The notes beneath the pieces are model-generated. The model was given only the letters and a program-made list of their open reading frames with translations, ran no database searches and was not told the origin of the DNA. Below, piece by piece: positions 43,966-50,896 of a stretch of 64,000 nucleotides of DNA. The DNA is from Paenibacillus sp. HB172176. GTDB taxonomy: Bacteria; Bacillota; Bacilli; Paenibacillales; Paenibacillaceae. The stretch covers positions 372,001 through 436,000 of the forward strand of contig NZ_JAATHD010000003.1 of NCBI RefSeq assembly GCF_011947265.1. Direction: 5' to 3'. Numbering within the stretch: the first letter of the stretch is position 1; each line of letters begins with the position of its first letter. The translations under genes and the position numbers were made by a program.

Positions 43966-45028
43966 CGAAACGACTAACATCCGAATCAGGAAAGAAGATG
44001 AAGCATTAATTCTTGCGATTGAGACAAGCTGCGACGAGACGTCGGCTTCCGTCATACTGGGAGGCAAGCATATCTTGTCCAATATCGTGTCCAGTCAAAT
44101 TGACATTCATGAGCGGTTCGGCGGCGTCGTGCCCGAGATTGCTTCGAGAAAGCATGTCGAAGCGATAACCGTCATTATGGAGCAGGCTGTGAAGAAATCC
44201 GGCCATGAGCTGGCGGATTTGTCGGCGATCGCCGTCACGCAAGGCCCGGGCCTGGTCGGCGCGCTGCTGGTAGGAATCGTTGCGGCCAAGACATTGTCGC
44301 TCGCTCTCGATATTCCGCTTATCGGGACGCATCATATCGCCGGTCATATTTATGCGAATGGACTCGTGCATGAGTTAATCTATCCCAGCATTGCGCTGGT
44401 GGTCTCCGGCGGACATACCGAGCTGGTGCTGATGAAGGAGGAAGGCGTGTTCGAGGTCATCGGCAGAACGCGTGACGATGCGGTCGGAGAAGCGTATGAC
44501 AAGGTTGCTCGCTCTCTCCGTCTGCCCTATCCCGGCGGTCCTCATATCGATCGAATGGCCGGCGAGGCGCAGACTTCCATCGACCTCCCCCGCGCCTGGC
44601 TCGAAGAAGGCAGCTTTGATTTCAGCTTCAGCGGACTGAAATCCGCGGTTCTTGCGGTCATTAATCAGACTCGCATGAAAGGGGAGGCGCTCGATGAAGC
44701 GGCATTGGCCCGCGGCTTCCAGGAATCCGTAATCGAGGTTCTGGTTGTAAAAGCGCTTCGCGCGGTCAAGCAATTCGGCGTTCGGCAATTGCTGCTATGC
44801 GGAGGCGTCGCCGCGAACAGAGGGCTGCGGGATGCGCTCGCGCAGCGCTGCGAGGAGGAAGGCGTCGATCTTCTTGCGCCGCCGGGCAATCTGTGCACGG
44901 ACAATGCGGCGATGATCGGCGCAGCAGCCTTCCTGAAGTTCAAACGTAGGCAGTTCACCGAGCTGGATATGCGGGCAGATCCGGGATTGTCCCTGGAGCA
45001 ATGGTCTGTAAGAGCTGGAATTTCATAG
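43958..45028 (+). CDS. tsaD: tRNA N6-adenosine threonylcarbamoyltransferase TsaD
   Basis: 356 aa; ATG at 43958 behind GGGGGGA. Catalytic subunit for t6A. ETSCDETSASV at the N-terminus, metal-site HHIAGH, VSGGHTEL, and the C-terminal CGGVAANRGLR are all intact. Last gene of the block, followed by a terminator and a DnaA-box cluster. Confidence 0.96.
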   Translation: MNSETTNIRIRKEDEALILAIETSCDETSASVILGGKHILSNIVSSQIDIHERFGGVVPEIASRKHVEAITVIMEQAVKKSGHELADLSAIAVTQGPGLVGALLVGIVAAKTLSLALDIPLIGTHHIAGHIYANGLVHELIYPSIALVVSGGHTELVLMKEEGVFEVIGRTRDDAVGEAYDKVARSLRLPYPGGPHIDRMAGEAQTSIDLPRAWLEEGSFDFSFSGLKSAVLAVINQTRMKGEALDEAALARGFQESVIEVLVVKALRAVKQFGVRQLLLCGGVAANRGLRDALAQRCEEEGVDLLAPPGNLCTDNAAMIGAAAFLKFKRRQFTELDMRADPGLSLEQWSVRAGIS

Positions 45029-45090
45029 GCATGAAGCAAGAGGCGGCAACTGTGCGCTGGGCAGCAGCTTGTCACTCACTATAGCGACGC

Positions 45091-45126
45091 AAGCTCTCAT
45101 TCATTTAAGAATGAGAGCTTTATTTT
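45091..45126 (+). terminator. Terminator after tsaD
   Basis: Perfect 12-base stem AAGCTCTCATTC (45091-45102) and GAATGAGAGCTT (45109-45120), followed by TATTTT. Confidence 0.88.
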
Positions 45127-45199
45127 CAATAGAGACGCATAGAAAGTGAGGTTGCAGAGAAAGGGCTCGAAAGACTAAATAAAGAGGTTGTGCACAAGG

Positions 45200-45469
45200 T
45201 TATACACATGCTAACAAAAAAATGTGGACGAATGAATGAAATGCCCATGAATTGCATCTTTACAATGCCTTCACAAAAAGCTGCAAACGGGGATAATATT
45301 TTCAATATGTTCCTGTGGATAATGTGGATAAAGGGGATAAGCCAAATTTCCAAAGAAGATGATTAGACGACGATGTGTCGAATGTGTAGTTGTCGTAATC
45401 TGCCAGGCTTCAATTATCGACAGAATTAACTAACAATTTATGCACGATTGTGGATAACAATGTGTATAA
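45200..45469. other. Cluster of DnaA boxes
   Basis: Five exact TTATNCACA boxes within 270 bases: TTATACACA at 45200-45208 (plus strand) and, on the minus strand, 45314-45322, 45323-45331 (directly adjacent), 45449-45457 and 45461-45469. One-mismatch boxes lie at 45414-45422 and 45438-45446. The surrounding 45127-45598 stretch is AT-rich with no convincing gene. Since dnaA and dnaN are absent, this is not oriC; a DnaA-titrating or regulatory cluster next to tsaD (gcp) is the better reading. Confidence 0.8.
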
Positions 45470-45496
45470 CGATTTTCGGGCTCAAATGACTGCGAG

Positions 45497-45512
45497 CGCA
45501 ATTGGCATTGCG
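45497..45512. promoter_or_regulatory. 6-4-6 inverted repeat upstream of the ABC ATPase/com region
   Basis: CGCAAT (45497-45502), TGGC, ATTGCG (45507-45512). Perfect arms with the same 6-4-6 geometry as the B. subtilis ComA box, although the half-sites are reversed in order. About 85 bases upstream of the ABC ATPase start. Confidence 0.4.
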
Positions 45513-45598
45513 TTAATTACCAAACAACTTTTCGGTGAAATGCGGGATAGGATGCGCTATCGTTAAGCTATCCTTAATGTGTATCGGAGGTTTCCCGA

Positions 45599-46342
45599 AT
45601 GGATAATTATGCAGTTATTCAAGTGAGCACAGTTACGAAGCACTACGGACCGAATAATGCCATTCATCAGGTTTCCTTACAGGTGGAGCGAGGCGAGCTC
45701 TTCGGAATCATTGGGAAGAACGGAGCGGGAAAAACAACCTTGCTGGAATTAATGATGGGTCATCTGCACGCAGACGAGGGCTCCCTGCATGTACTCGGAT
45801 ACGATATTCAGAAGGATTCCGAGAAGCTTCGGGATCACATGAACATCTTCATGCAGAGCACCTCGTTAATCGACAAGATGACGGTAAGAGAAGCGCTGCT
45901 GTTGTTTCAGAGCTTTTATGAGCGAAAAGGCAGCATAGACGATATTTTGGAGCAATTTCGATTGGCGCCGGTAGCGGACAAGCTTGTGAAGCGACTGTCG
46001 GGCGGACTGAGGCAACGCACATCGCTTGCGCTTGCCGTTGTCCATAATCCTGATGTTATTTTCCTGGACGAGCCCACCACGGGCCTTGACATCCAGGCGA
46101 AGAAGGAATATTGGGACATCTTGTCCGCATTAAAGCTCCAAGGAAAGACGATTGTCATCGTATCGCATGATATGAGCGAAATTCATCAGCATTGCGATCG
46201 TGTCGGAGTCATGAGAGACGGTAAGCTTGTTGTATGCAATCATCCCAATACGCTTATTACGGAGTTGCCCGGCGGAGGAATGACAATGGAGGCGGTCTAC
46301 ATGCATTATGCCGTCGGAGCTATGGGAGGGGTTGAGAGATAA
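45599..46342 (+). CDS. Orphan ABC transporter ATPase upstream of comQ
   Basis: 247 aa; ATG behind CGGAGG. Complete ABC ATPase: Walker A GKNGAGKTT, Q-loop region MQSTSL, signature LSGGLRQR, Walker B VIFLDEPTTGLD, and switch VSHDM. It resembles multidrug/antibiotic exporter ATPases. No membrane subunit is encoded beside it. It is followed by a 49-aa ORF and comQ in the same direction, so it may help export or resist the peptide, but its partner is unknown. Confidence 0.85.
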   Translation: MDNYAVIQVSTVTKHYGPNNAIHQVSLQVERGELFGIIGKNGAGKTTLLELMMGHLHADEGSLHVLGYDIQKDSEKLRDHMNIFMQSTSLIDKMTVREALLLFQSFYERKGSIDDILEQFRLAPVADKLVKRLSGGLRQRTSLALAVVHNPDVIFLDEPTTGLDIQAKKEYWDILSALKLQGKTIVIVSHDMSEIHQHCDRVGVMRDGKLVVCNHPNTLITELPGGGMTMEAVYMHYAVGAMGGVER

Positions 46343-46346
46343 TCTG

Positions 46347-46496
46347 ATGAAAGCAGGCAATCGCATCGAAGATCCGTCCAATGAACGCAGTCAGATCGTA
46401 GAGAAAAGGATGGAAATGATCGCAAATCTATTAAACTCAAAACGAAAGGCGGGAGATAAGGAAGAAGAACGAAAGGATGCGGGCAAAGAGGAATAA
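46347..46496 (+). CDS. Small highly charged protein
   Basis: 49 aa, ATG four bases after the ATPase stop, so translation is probably coupled. Sequence is Lys/Glu-rich with a central short helix (KRMEMIANLLNSKRK). No family recognised, no signal peptide. It ends 50 bases before comQ. It may be a genuine minor gene or a chance frame. Confidence 0.4.
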   Translation: MKAGNRIEDPSNERSQIVEKRMEMIANLLNSKRKAGDKEEERKDAGKEE

Positions 46497-46546
46497 TAGT
46501 ATACTGATTAAGAACAAGGTTTCATTATAACGGAGGATCGCGCGCG

Positions 46547-47473
46547 ATGGATATGAAGACGAGAATAGGCGAGACCATGAAGGATTGTGTCCGTCAATGG
46601 TTTACTGCTGAGCCATTAACCATATATTCTCTAATGTTTATCGAGGAGAAGCTCAAGGAGTCCATGATGTTCGGCTCTTTGACCCTGGTCCATTATCATA
46701 TGTTCGACGGCGAAGGCGCGAATGAATTCGAAACGGCCGCTGCAGTCGAAATGTTCATTCTGGCATCGGATATTCTGGATGATCTCGAGGACGCGGATAT
46801 GCCGCATAAGCCTTGGATGCTCGTTCCGCAAAGCATTGCCATGCATGTGGCGGTTTCCTTATTGACCCTGTCCCAGCAAGTGCTGCTCGACAGCGTCCGG
46901 GAGGATGAACGCAAAATTCGGATGATTCAAATGATGAACAAACAACTACTTCACTCCGCAAATGGTCAGATGCTGGATATCGTAAATAGCAGCGCTGACG
47001 AGAAAGCCTATCTGGAGATGGTGGAACAGAAATCCGCGGCACTAATCGTATTCGCCTGCATGGCGGGCGTTATGGCGGCGGGGCATCTCTGGCATCCAAT
47101 CGTAGCAAATTATGCCGCGGAGCTCGGCATGTCCGCTCAGCTCCGCAATGATTTGAGAGACTTGCTGAGATGGGACGAAAAAAACGATTTTCTGCAGAGA
47201 AAGCGCACGTTGCTGACCTTGTTTCTTATTGAAGAACTGCAAGAGGAAGATCATTGGATTTCTCATTATTTCCATAATGGCGAGGCGGAAGATTTGTTCG
47301 ATCACAGGAAAGAAGATTTCATAGAAGCCTGCAAGAAGACAGGCACAATTCTGTATGGTTCGGTCATGAGTCGAATGCACTATGATCGCTTTCTGGAGCT
47401 GCTCGAGGAAGTGCGGCCCGATAATCCCTGGAAGGAGCAGCTTCTCCAAATCATCGACCCGAAAACGGCATAA
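46547..47473 (+). CDS. comQ: ComQ-type isoprenyl transferase
   Basis: 308 aa; ATG behind CGGAGG. Isoprenoid-synthase fold with a first Asp-rich motif DILDDLEDAD (Asp75, 78, 79, 82, 84) and a second NDLRDLLRWDEKND (202-214). ComQ proteins prenylate a Trp near the C-terminus of the ComX pre-pheromone and are needed for its maturation. The next gene is a 56-codon peptide with Trp55, then comP and comA, so the assignment rests on both motif and context. It differs from housekeeping farnesyl synthases by the degenerate second motif. Confidence 0.85.
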   Translation: MDMKTRIGETMKDCVRQWFTAEPLTIYSLMFIEEKLKESMMFGSLTLVHYHMFDGEGANEFETAAAVEMFILASDILDDLEDADMPHKPWMLVPQSIAMHVAVSLLTLSQQVLLDSVREDERKIRMIQMMNKQLLHSANGQMLDIVNSSADEKAYLEMVEQKSAALIVFACMAGVMAAGHLWHPIVANYAAELGMSAQLRNDLRDLLRWDEKNDFLQRKRTLLTLFLIEELQEEDHWISHYFHNGEAEDLFDHRKEDFIEACKKTGTILYGSVMSRMHYDRFLELLEEVRPDNPWKEQLLQIIDPKTA

Positions 47474-47479
47474 TTTACA

Positions 47480-47525
47480 AAACGCGCAAAGTTGATTTCG
47501 GAAAATACGAATCATCTTTGCGTTT
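47480..47525 (+). terminator. Hairpin between comQ and comX
   Basis: Imperfect stem from AAACG...CAAAG-TGATT (47480-47497) with AATCA-CTTTG-CGTTT (47510-47525). The T-tail is weak, so it may attenuate rather than stop transcription. Confidence 0.5.
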
Positions 47526-47551
47526 GCATGCCGATCTAATCTTGGTATAGT
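47524..47551 (+). promoter_or_regulatory. Separate comX promoter with extended -10
   Basis: TTGCAT (47524-47529), 16-base spacer, then TGGTATAGT with -10 TATAGT at 47546-47551. This would give the peptide gene its own transcript in addition to read-through from comQ. Confidence 0.5.
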
Positions 47552-47605
47552 AGAAATGTACTATTTGCAAGATTAATAGGATCGAAAAGAAGCGGAGGAG
47601 ATCGA

Positions 47606-47776
47606 ATGTTAAAAGAAACAATTCGTCAACTGGTTGGCAGCACAGAAAAAATGTCGATGGCAATGGGTGGACAGCTTCAACTTTCAGGTATTTCCGCTGC
47701 AGAACAAAAGGCACTTCTTGGAGAATTAAAGGATAAAAACGAGAAAAAGAGCGGCTACGCATTTATGTGGGACTAA
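47606..47776 (+). CDS. comX: ComX-type pheromone precursor
   Basis: 56 aa, ATG behind CGGAGGAG. Too short for ordinary gene calling, but it lies exactly between comQ and comP with its own promoter and ribosome binding site. Begins MLKETIRQLVGS; the hydrophilic middle (KDKNEKKS) precedes the likely mature C-terminus GYAFMWD. Trp55 is the only Trp and is penultimate, as required for ComQ-type prenylation. Overall similarity to the B. subtilis ComX is low, which is usual for this fast-evolving peptide. Confidence 0.85.
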   Translation: MLKETIRQLVGSTEKMSMAMGGQLQLSGISAAEQKALLGELKDKNEKKSGYAFMWD

Positions 47777-47798
47777 GCTTTGAAGGGAAGAGGAATGC

Positions 47799-50195
47799 AT
47801 GAAACCTACTCGATTAAATCGTATACTTGCGCTCCTCTTCCTAACATTATTCTCGGCAACATTAGTCTATCTAACGATTGTCATTATTAGAATCCCTTCC
47901 ATTGGCGCTGTATTGGAACAACGATCCAGCACCGAATATGTCGTACGGTCTGTAGAGCCAGCCTCGCAGGCGAAGGTTCTCGGCGTCGAGATCGGTGACC
48001 GTATTATTGAAATTAACGGCAAGCCCGCTTGGCAATTCGACAATGTTAAGAAATACAATTCGCTTGAATATGCCGAGAATGTGCTCCTCGAGCATAAGAA
48101 TCATACTACCAGCCTAATTACTTTTTCGAAGAGCTGGTCCGGCATGCATACGACCTCCGAATTAATGCTGCAGCTTTATATTCCCGGCATATCTTTAGTT
48201 ATATTTTGCGCCTTTTCTTCCTTTCTTTATTTGAAGCGAAAGAATGATAAAGCGGCCATTTTGCTAATTCTTTTTTTTATTTCAATCGGGCTCTGCTATT
48301 ACAGCTCCGCCGCTTCGCATCGAAGCGATCCTGTAGGATTATCGATTATTTACGTCGTTATGCCCTTTATCCCCATATTGTTCATGATGTTTATGAATCA
48401 ATATTTGCATCGTTTCGATGTGCAATTTATAAGCAAGAAGAGGTTAAACCTGCTGATAGCTGCCATTAGCGTAGTCAGCGTTTTCAGCTTGCTCTATTTT
48501 TGGACGAATGTATTTACGAGCGAAGCGATGGTTTATATTAAGATGGCGTACAGCGGCGTTGTCTTTATAGGCAATGCGGTGTGCGTGGTCTCCTTAATTG
48601 AGAAATTTATGAAACATCGACATACAAAGCTGCATTCTTTATTCACGATTACGTTAATCTCGCATCTTGTCGCCTTTATGCCGTTCACGACAATGAACTT
48701 ATTGCCGATGATACTCGATCAGAAGCAACTATTGCCGGCTGCCTTCACGGCATTGTTCCTTTTTGTTCTTCCTGTTGTTTATTTCTATCTGACCACGTCG
48801 AACCAACTATTCGACATCGATTTTATATTGACTCGCTTCAAGTATTACACCTTATTGTCCATTGTTCCGGCTATACTCGTCGCTACGGTAGTTTCGCTTG
48901 TCTTGATTGGCAATACGGAACGAATATGGTCGGAATGGCTTGGGTCATTCGGCATCGTCTATTTAGGAATGATCGCCTTTCTCTATATGAAGGAGCAGAT
49001 AGATCAGAGATTCAGGCCAAGATTATTCAAAGCGATGTACAGCTATCAGGACAGTCTGGATCGATTCTCCAGGAATGTTGCGAGAGTGATGAAACAATCG
49101 GATCTGGAGGATGTGCTGACACAAGAGATCAAAGCGATTCTGCCCGTTAACCGCATCAGCTTTCTGATTGTCGATCAAGCGGAGAAGGCGGTATATCCGA
49201 TGAGCGATGATTTTGAAGAAACGGTTACGAGCGAGTTTCTGCTAGGCATTGTCAATACATTCAAGCTGGGAGAGCTGATAGAGCTTCCCTTCGGTCTGGG
49301 GCTTATTATCGGCAGACAACGCTCTCGTTATCATATTCTATGGATAGGGCTTAAGACCAATCATACCCGGTTCAATTCGGATGAAGTGCGCTGGCTCAAA
49401 ACGATGGCTAATTATTCAAGTATTGTGTTCGAAAATTTATATTTGATCGAAGGACTGATTGAGGATCTCGAATCCGAGGTTCGCAAGGAGCATTCGACGT
49501 CGCCATGGGTGCTTCGCATGCTGTTCTGGTTGTCCGAGAATGAGCGGAGAAAGCTTGCTGCGGATCTTCATGATTCGGCCTTGCAGGATCAGTTATTGTG
49601 GTACCGCAAGCTGGAATCGATCATGATGGATCAGCCGATTCCCGAGAAGCTGGGACAAGAGTTAAACGATATTAAAGAAGGCTTGCTCGATGTGATTCAT
49701 CAAATTCGCGAAACCTGCAACGAGCTCAGACCGCCGCTATTGAAGGAAATGGGAGTCATCGAGGCTGTCGAGTCGATTATTGAGCATACGCAAATGAGAG
49801 TGAATTTCGAGGTCAAATTCAAATATAAGCCGATTAAGGTAACCTTGAGCGAAGAACAAATCACGGCGATCTATCGGATTGTGCAAGAGCTTCTTCGAAA
49901 TGCCGACAAGCATGCCGAAGCTAAGCTCATCGCCTTGGAGTTGGAGGTTCGTCAAGGGTTAATCTACTTCCGTTACAAAGACGACGGGATTGGTATGGAG
50001 GTTAACCAATTGGTCGAAACGTTCGAGCATATGGGACTATCGGGTATCAAAGAGCGGGTAGCCAGTCAAGAAGGCGATATTACTTTCCGCTCCTCCAGGG
50101 GAGAAGGGCTTGAAGTCATTATTCTTATGCCTGTTCATTCAGCGAAAGGGCCGTCAGAGAGGGGAATACCGAATGATACATATCTTGTTGGTTGA
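47799..50195 (+). CDS. comP: ComP-type pheromone receptor histidine kinase with PDZ-like domain
   Basis: 798 aa. First span at residues ~8-31, then an extracytoplasmic PDZ-like domain (VEPASQAKVLGVEIGDRIIEINGKP, quoted in parts: AKVLGVEIGDRI and EINGKPAW) at ~48-90, then about nine more spans up to ~396. A GAF-like region (~430-560) leads to a HisKA_3 helix with the phospho-His in AADLHDSALQDQ and an ATPase domain (N box VQELLRNADKHAE, G box DDGIGM). Orthologous in place and layout to ComP. The 3' end overlaps comA by 23 bases. Confidence 0.88.
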   Translation: MKPTRLNRILALLFLTLFSATLVYLTIVIIRIPSIGAVLEQRSSTEYVVRSVEPASQAKVLGVEIGDRIIEINGKPAWQFDNVKKYNSLEYAENVLLEHKNHTTSLITFSKSWSGMHTTSELMLQLYIPGISLVIFCAFSSFLYLKRKNDKAAILLILFFISIGLCYYSSAASHRSDPVGLSIIYVVMPFIPILFMMFMNQYLHRFDVQFISKKRLNLLIAAISVVSVFSLLYFWTNVFTSEAMVYIKMAYSGVVFIGNAVCVVSLIEKFMKHRHTKLHSLFTITLISHLVAFMPFTTMNLLPMILDQKQLLPAAFTALFLFVLPVVYFYLTTSNQLFDIDFILTRFKYYTLLSIVPAILVATVVSLVLIGNTERIWSEWLGSFGIVYLGMIAFLYMKEQIDQRFRPRLFKAMYSYQDSLDRFSRNVARVMKQSDLEDVLTQEIKAILPVNRISFLIVDQAEKAVYPMSDDFEETVTSEFLLGIVNTFKLGELIELPFGLGLIIGRQRSRYHILWIGLKTNHTRFNSDEVRWLKTMANYSSIVFENLYLIEGLIEDLESEVRKEHSTSPWVLRMLFWLSENERRKLAADLHDSALQDQLLWYRKLESIMMDQPIPEKLGQELNDIKEGLLDVIHQIRETCNELRPPLLKEMGVIEAVESIIEHTQMRVNFEVKFKYKPIKVTLSEEQITAIYRIVQELLRNADKHAEAKLIALELEVRQGLIYFRYKDDGIGMEVNQLVETFEHMGLSGIKERVASQEGDITFRSSRGEGLEVIILMPVHSAKGPSERGIPNDTYLVG

Positions 50196-50823
50196 TGATC
50201 ATCCTTCCGTTGGCGAAGGGACGAAGACGATGATCGAACAGGATAGCGAAATGAAGGTAACGGTTGTTATCTCTGCATTGGAAGCGTTGGATAAAGTGAA
50301 GTCGGAGCAATTCGATCTTATTCTATGCGATTTGAATATGCCGGGAATTAGCGGGCTGGAGCTTTCGAAGCGATTGATTCAATTGGATCCGGACAAGAAG
50401 ATAATTATATATTCCGGTTATGAAATCGGTTCGCATTTCAACTTGCTGGTAGAGTCGGGCGTTTCCGGCTTCATATCCAAAACGGTCACGAGAGAACAAC
50501 TGCATAATTCCATTCGATGCGCGATGAGGGGCGAGGCGGTCATTCCCATCTCACTGTTGAAGCAATTAAGAAGACAGGAAGTAACGATCGCAAGATCGGA
50601 ATTGGCCATCGAGGATGTGTCGATTACGGAGAAGGAGCTTGGCATCCTTCAGGAAATCGCTATGGGCGTCAGCAATAAGATGCTTGCCGTAACGATGCAT
50701 GTCAGCCAGCGCAATGTGGAATATCAACTTACACGCATATTCGAGAAGCTGAATGTCCGTTCGCGTTCGGAAGCCATTCGAGAAGCAAAGCGGCTTGGAT
50801 TAATCAGCATGGAGCAATACTGA
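50173..50823 (+). CDS. comA: ComA-type response regulator
   Basis: 216 aa from the ATG at 50173, with GAGAGGGG upstream. The receiver has DDHPSVGEG, phospho-Asp in LCDLNMPG and Lys in SKTVT. The C-terminal LuxR helix-turn-helix reads ITEKELGILQEIAMG ... QRNVEYQLTRIFEKLNVRSR. Phosphorylated by the overlapping comP product, it would switch on the cell-density response. Target genes are not evident in the window. Confidence 0.88.
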   Translation: MIHILLVDDHPSVGEGTKTMIEQDSEMKVTVVISALEALDKVKSEQFDLILCDLNMPGISGLELSKRLIQLDPDKKIIIYSGYEIGSHFNLLVESGVSGFISKTVTREQLHNSIRCAMRGEAVIPISLLKQLRRQEVTIARSELAIEDVSITEKELGILQEIAMGVSNKMLAVTMHVSQRNVEYQLTRIFEKLNVRSRSEAIREAKRLGLISMEQY

Positions 50824-50835
50824 TCGACCACGAAT

Positions 50836-50880
50836 AGGGGGCGTCCCGGAAGTCATTAACTTTCGGAACGTCCCTTTTGC
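50836..50880. terminator. Terminator between comA and the ABC-F gene
   Basis: An imperfect hairpin: the GGGCGTCCCGGAAG side (50838-50851) pairs with CTTTCGGAACGTCCC, with bulges, and ends in TTTT. It serves the convergent genes. Confidence 0.6.
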
Positions 50881-50896
50881 AGCTTATATCATGCTT

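Noticed and set aside
45200-45469. Chromosomal origin oriC
   Set aside because: Dense DnaA boxes are present, but dnaA, dnaN, rpmH and recF are not nearby; the neighbours are tsaD and an ABC ATPase.
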